16,774 nt of DNA from DATEZO01 sp035255485 (GTDB taxonomy: Bacteria > Pseudomonadota > Gammaproteobacteria > Burkholderiales > Burkholderiaceae_D), in NCBI GenBank assembly GCA_035255485.1, contig DATEZO010000214.1, positions 1 through 16,774 on the forward strand. Direction: 5' to 3'. Shown piece by piece: positions 13,987-16,774 of the stretch. The notes beneath the pieces were generated by a model. That model did not search any database and was not told the origin of the DNA. It worked only from the letters and a program-made list of their open reading frames with translations. Each line of letters opens with the position of its first letter. Position 1 is the first letter of the stretch. A program made the position numbers and the translations under genes.

Positions 13987-14685
13987 TCATTCAAACGTAT
14001 ATATGTCCATGGCCAGCACGCCATATTCGTAGCTGCTATGCAGGCGCCTGCTCGAAGGAGCATCGCCACCAGCACCCATGGCGACAAATAGCGGCAAAAG
14101 ATGTTCCTCTGTCGGATGATTACGCAAAGCGGACGGCGCCTCTTTCCGGTAGTGCAGCAAGGATGCAGCGTCACCGCTTTCCAGTCGAACTTTCATCCAT
14201 GCATCGAACTCGCTGACCCATTCCGGCACTGGCGCATCAATATCATGGCCACGGAATTCGTACAGGTTGTGCGTAAGCGCCCCGGAGCCAATGACAAGCA
14301 CACCTTCATCACGTATTACTTTGAGCGCCCTGCCGAGACGCAGATGCTCCGCCGGCCCGGCGCCGCGTATCACGGATACCTGGGCGGCCGGGATATCCGC
14401 CTGCGGGTACATGAGCGACAACGGGACCCAGGCACCATGGTCCAAGCCACGTGCGGGACTCGCTTGCACTGCAAAGCCCTCCTGCTGCAACAGATTTATG
14501 GCGCGCAGCCCAGTGTCCGGCGCACCTGGTGCGGGGTAAAGGATTTCCGACAGTACGCGCGGGAATTCGCCGAAATCATGGATTGTGTCCGGGCGGGATG
14601 CCAGCGAGACTGCCTGTCCGCCTGATGATTCCCAATGTGCGGATGCCACCAGGATCGCGCTAGGAGTCGGCAGCGTGGGGGTCAA
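13987..14685 (-). CDS. Extradiol dioxygenase, DODA/LigB type, N-terminally truncated
   Basis: The protein matches class III extradiol dioxygenases of the 4,5-DOPA dioxygenase (YgiD/DODA) group: ILVASAHWES, IHDFGEFP, GLDHGAWVPL, GSGALTHNL and the C-terminal SYEYGVLAMD. Family members begin with about 25-30 further residues containing a LF.SHG.P motif whose histidine binds the metal. That segment is missing. The only in-frame start is a TTG at 14685 with no ribosome site close by. A good site (CAGGAG) instead precedes an ATG at 14699 in another frame that reads MFTQN and stops. I infer a deletion, with or without frameshift, of the first exon-equivalent segment, leaving a probably inactive enzyme. 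Residues H17, H83 and H139 of the remaining part are kept. The hydrolase follows after seven bases. Confidence 0.75.
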   Translation of the reverse strand: MTPTLPTPSAILVASAHWESSGGQAVSLASRPDTIHDFGEFPRVLSEILYPAPGAPDTGLRAINLLQQEGFAVQASPARGLDHGAWVPLSLMYPQADIPAAQVSVIRGAGPAEHLRLGRALKVIRDEGVLVIGSGALTHNLYEFRGHDIDAPVPEWVSEFDAWMKVRLESGDAASLLHYRKEAPSALRNHPTEEHLLPLFVAMGAGGDAPSSRRLHSSYEYGVLAMDIYTFE

Positions 14686-14757
14686 TTCTGCGTGAACATC
14701 AACACTCCTGTGTCTACAAAGCTAGGTGATCCAGTTTCTAATTGGAAATGCGATAAC

Positions 14758-14773
14758 ATACGTAACGTATAGT
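14758..14773 (+). promoter_or_regulatory. Palindrome over candidate -10 of HD gene
   Basis: ATACGT-A-ACGTAT (14758-14770) is a perfect 13-base palindrome, and its last bases run into TATAGT (14768-14773), a good -10 for the HD-domain gene at 14837. It lies in the 151-base divergent gap with the dioxygenase, so a regulator bound here could control either gene. No convincing -35 at 17 bases was found. Confidence 0.4.
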
Positions 14774-14836
14774 GCGAGGACGCCATTGCAAGCGCTGGAT
14801 TGAGCTGACGGATTTATATATTCAAGGACATTAATA

Positions 14837-16105
14837 ATGTGGCGCAATTTGACGGTTAATCTTGCCGACCTTCTGTTCTCGGTATCGGAGGCAATGGATC
14901 TGTCGGACAGCTCACTGGTACACCATCAGATTCGGACTGCATTTGTCTCGTCCGAACTGGCACGCGCTGCACGGCTGGATTACGACCATATTGAACGACT
15001 GTTCGTAGCGGCCCTGCTACATGACATTGGCGCCCTATCCCCGGAAGAAAAAATCCGGGTTCACCTCTATGAAGACTTGCGTCCTGAACCGCATTGTTTG
15101 CGGGGAGGGAAGCTGTTTCGTGAGGCATTCTGGTTGGAACCTTCGGCTCAGATCATTGATTGGCACCACACGACGATCAAAACGCATCACAACGCCGGCC
15201 GATCTCTTGATGACTTTGATGTGCTCGGTTCGCAAATCCTGTACCTTGCGGATCACCTAGAACGTGCTATCCAGAGGGACACTTTCATCCTGCATCAGAC
15301 GAACAAGCTAAGCGCCCGGATTCATGAACTTGCTGGGGACGCGATTCATCCAGACGTAGTGGCCTTGTTCGACGAAATATCCGTTACCGACCACTTCTGG
15401 CTCACGTTGGTATCGAAGGATCTCGGACGACAACTGCATGAGCGAAATCTGTTGCGTTCGATTGACCTTGATTATCAAGCGGCGCATTCGATTGCTTCGG
15501 TATTCAAGGACATGACCGACTTCCGCTCACGCTTCACTGCGACGCATTCCACCGGTGTTGCCTCCTGCGCACGCGGCATCGCGGAAGCGCTGGCATTTGC
15601 CGGAAAAGACTTGCAGCAGATCGAGTTGGCCGGGGTCTTGCATGACATCGGCAAACTGGTGGTGCCCAATGCCATCCTTTGCAAGCCGACACGCTTGACC
15701 GCCGAAGAATATGCTGTGATCCGACAGCACCCGTATTACACCCATCGAATCCTGTCGCGTGTGCGCGGCTTCGAGCAGATTGCGGAATGGGCTTCCTATC
15801 ATCATGAGCGGCTCGACGGAAGTGGCTATTGCGAGCGCCTCGGGCGGACCGAACTCGACGTTGGCGCCAAGGTGGTCGCAGTCGCGGATATTGCAATAGC
15901 AATTGCCGAGCGCAGACCATACCGGACGTCCGGCGATGAAGCGACGGTGCTCAATGAACTGCTTGGAATGTCACGAAAAGGCATGCTGGAAGGCCAAATA
16001 GTCGAGGCGCTGGCCGATAATTTCAAGTTGATCATGACGCGCGCTAAGACGGCACAGGAAGCAGATGAAACTCGCTACGCTAATCGATACGCGATGATCG
16101 TATAG
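14837..16105 (+). CDS. Double-HD protein, HD-GYP type (GYC variant)
   Basis: A 422-residue soluble protein with two HD metal-phosphohydrolase modules. The N-terminal one (about 25-150) has HH at 29-30, LLHDIGAL with H62-D63, WHH at 109-111, THH at 116-118 and ADH at 138-140. The C-terminal one (about 232-400) is HD-GYP-like: H237, VLHDIGKLVVPNAIL with H269-D270, IRQHPYYT with H298, YHHERLDGSGY at 321-331, and AVADIAIAI with D351. HD-GYP proteins hydrolyse cyclic di-GMP. Here the diagnostic GYP is GYC (330-332), but the rest of the metal site is present. There is no receiver, PAS or membrane segment. AAGGA precedes the ATG. It may be a c-di-GMP phosphodiesterase or a relative with another nucleotide substrate. 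Its neighbours give no hint of the pathway. Confidence 0.87.
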   Translation: MWRNLTVNLADLLFSVSEAMDLSDSSLVHHQIRTAFVSSELARAARLDYDHIERLFVAALLHDIGALSPEEKIRVHLYEDLRPEPHCLRGGKLFREAFWLEPSAQIIDWHHTTIKTHHNAGRSLDDFDVLGSQILYLADHLERAIQRDTFILHQTNKLSARIHELAGDAIHPDVVALFDEISVTDHFWLTLVSKDLGRQLHERNLLRSIDLDYQAAHSIASVFKDMTDFRSRFTATHSTGVASCARGIAEALAFAGKDLQQIELAGVLHDIGKLVVPNAILCKPTRLTAEEYAVIRQHPYYTHRILSRVRGFEQIAEWASYHHERLDGSGYCERLGRTELDVGAKVVAVADIAIAIAERRPYRTSGDEATVLNELLGMSRKGMLEGQIVEALADNFKLIMTRAKTAQEADETRYANRYAMIV

Positions 16106-16471
16106 CTGTGGGTCCTGCCGTGTAAATTCCGAGAGCGACGCTTGTCGTGGCAAACGGGAGTGGTCGCTGAGCGTAAGTCGAGATCATCTTCATTTTTGTT
16201 CACCCTTTACCTTAACTGTAGAAGGCACGATGAGCGGTATCGCATGTGAACGATAGGCCGAAATGTCCGCTGCTGACGGCTTTACGGCTGGCAGAGGTCT
16301 CGGTGAATGGCAGCAATTGGCCGCTTGCGGCATATCGGCAAGAAAACAGCACGCTCCGCTTTCGCTGTACCACTAATATGCACAAATTCCATATATACGA
16401 CAGCAAAGGATTGCAAAGCGGACCCTCTTTATCTGACACATCCTGTCGGGTCTAGCCGCGCCTTATACAAC
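16106..16471. other. Intergenic region, no gene recognised
   Basis: This 366-base gap between the HD gene and the convergent lipoprotein gene has no convincing coding frame. Two sites at 16264-16277 and 16317-16328 carry the same loose TG-N-CCGCT motif that occurs three times at 9325-9453. Short open frames at 16246-16455 and 16307-16717 lack ribosome sites and run through this repeat-like sequence. No terminator with a T-run was found. Confidence 0.5.
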
Positions 16472-16774
16472 TCAGATCTTGATGTGCCACTTGCCGTCGA
16501 TTCTTGTAAAGACGTACTTCAACACCAAACCATTCCCCACCCTCGTAGCGATTCCACACCTGTACGTGTTTTCCGCCGTCTCTTCGCACCCGATCTTTTT
16601 TGCCTCAACCTTCATCATGACGGGATCGCCAATCAGCTTTTGTGTCGGGCCGAAATCGCTGATGGTTTCCAGCATTTCTGTTTCTGTCGGCTCGCTGTTT
16701 GCGCAGGCGGCGAGTGAAAACACGCAGGTGATCACAAAGGCAATGAGAACTTGACGGCTCCCTTTTATTTTCAT
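16472..16774 (-). CDS. Small predicted lipoprotein, unknown function
   Basis: A 100-residue protein whose first 23 residues are a type II signal peptide: MKIKGSR, a hydrophobic core, and the lipobox LAAC with the lipidated cysteine at C24. The mature 77 residues are polar, have two more cysteines (C63 and C73, possible disulphide) and end VFTRIDGKWHIKI. That ending resembles the last strands of small beta-rich lipoproteins of unknown function. The ATG is the last three bases of the window, so the ribosome site lies outside. The complete signal peptide makes this the likely true start. It faces the HD gene across a 366-base gap and its own operon partners are not visible. Confidence 0.8.
   Translation of the reverse strand: MKIKGSRQVLIAFVITCVFSLAACANSEPTETEMLETISDFGPTQKLIGDPVMMKVEAKKIGCEETAENTYRCGIATRVGNGLVLKYVFTRIDGKWHIKI

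Noticed and set aside
13980..14174. 65-residue N-terminal extension of the hydrolase with a hydrophobic stretch
   Set aside because: It overlaps the dioxygenase coding end in another frame; the ATG at 13979 has a ribosome site and family-like start.

Overview
The window looks like chromosomal DNA from a betaproteobacterium, probably Burkholderiales. This is an inference from GC-rich codon use, a GntP-type permease / CoA-transferase / SDR cluster, a c551-type cytochrome, and a tandem glycine riboswitch. No rRNA, tRNA, CRISPR array or intact mobile element is visible.

Region 1 (1-1023): the C-terminal stub of a DUF1329-like gene on the minus strand, then a complete TetR-family regulator on the plus strand. 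Region 2 (1079-9133): a LysR-family regulator divergent from a tightly packed seven-gene operon. In order the genes are thiolase, HSD10-like short-chain dehydrogenase, YitT/DUF2179 membrane protein, GntP-family permease, an unrecognised 61-residue protein, a fused CoA-transferase, and a FabG/PhaB-like dehydrogenase. Read as a pathway, the permease imports a short-chain hydroxy- or keto-acid and the CoA-transferase activates it. One or both dehydrogenases make the 3-ketoacyl-CoA, and the thiolase cleaves it. There is no acyl-CoA dehydrogenase or enoyl-CoA hydratase, so the substrate probably already carries a 3-hydroxy or 3-keto group.

Region 3 (9134-9917) is a 784-base gap holding a decayed IS5-like transposase fragment and degenerate repeats. 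Region 4 (9918-12702, minus strand) has a tandem glycine riboswitch, a DadA-like D-amino-acid dehydrogenase and a LivK-like periplasmic binding protein. This suggests glycine-responsive expression of an amino-acid oxidation unit.

Region 5 (12804-14685, minus strand) holds a c551-type cytochrome gene broken by two opposite single-base changes in homopolymers, a phospholipase/carboxylesterase-type hydrolase, and an extradiol dioxygenase (DODA/LigB) that lacks its N-terminal metal-ligand segment. Region 6 (14837-16774) holds a double-HD protein of the HD-GYP type (GYC instead of GYP) on the plus strand and a small lipoprotein on the minus strand whose start codon is the last base of the window.

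The best candidates for something undescribed are the LysR-controlled operon with its coupled small protein and YitT membrane protein, and the glycine riboswitch placed on a dadA-livK unit. Several genes (DUF1329, cytochrome c, dioxygenase, transposase) are damaged. That points to either a decaying accessory neighbourhood or, for the cytochrome, homopolymer sequencing error.
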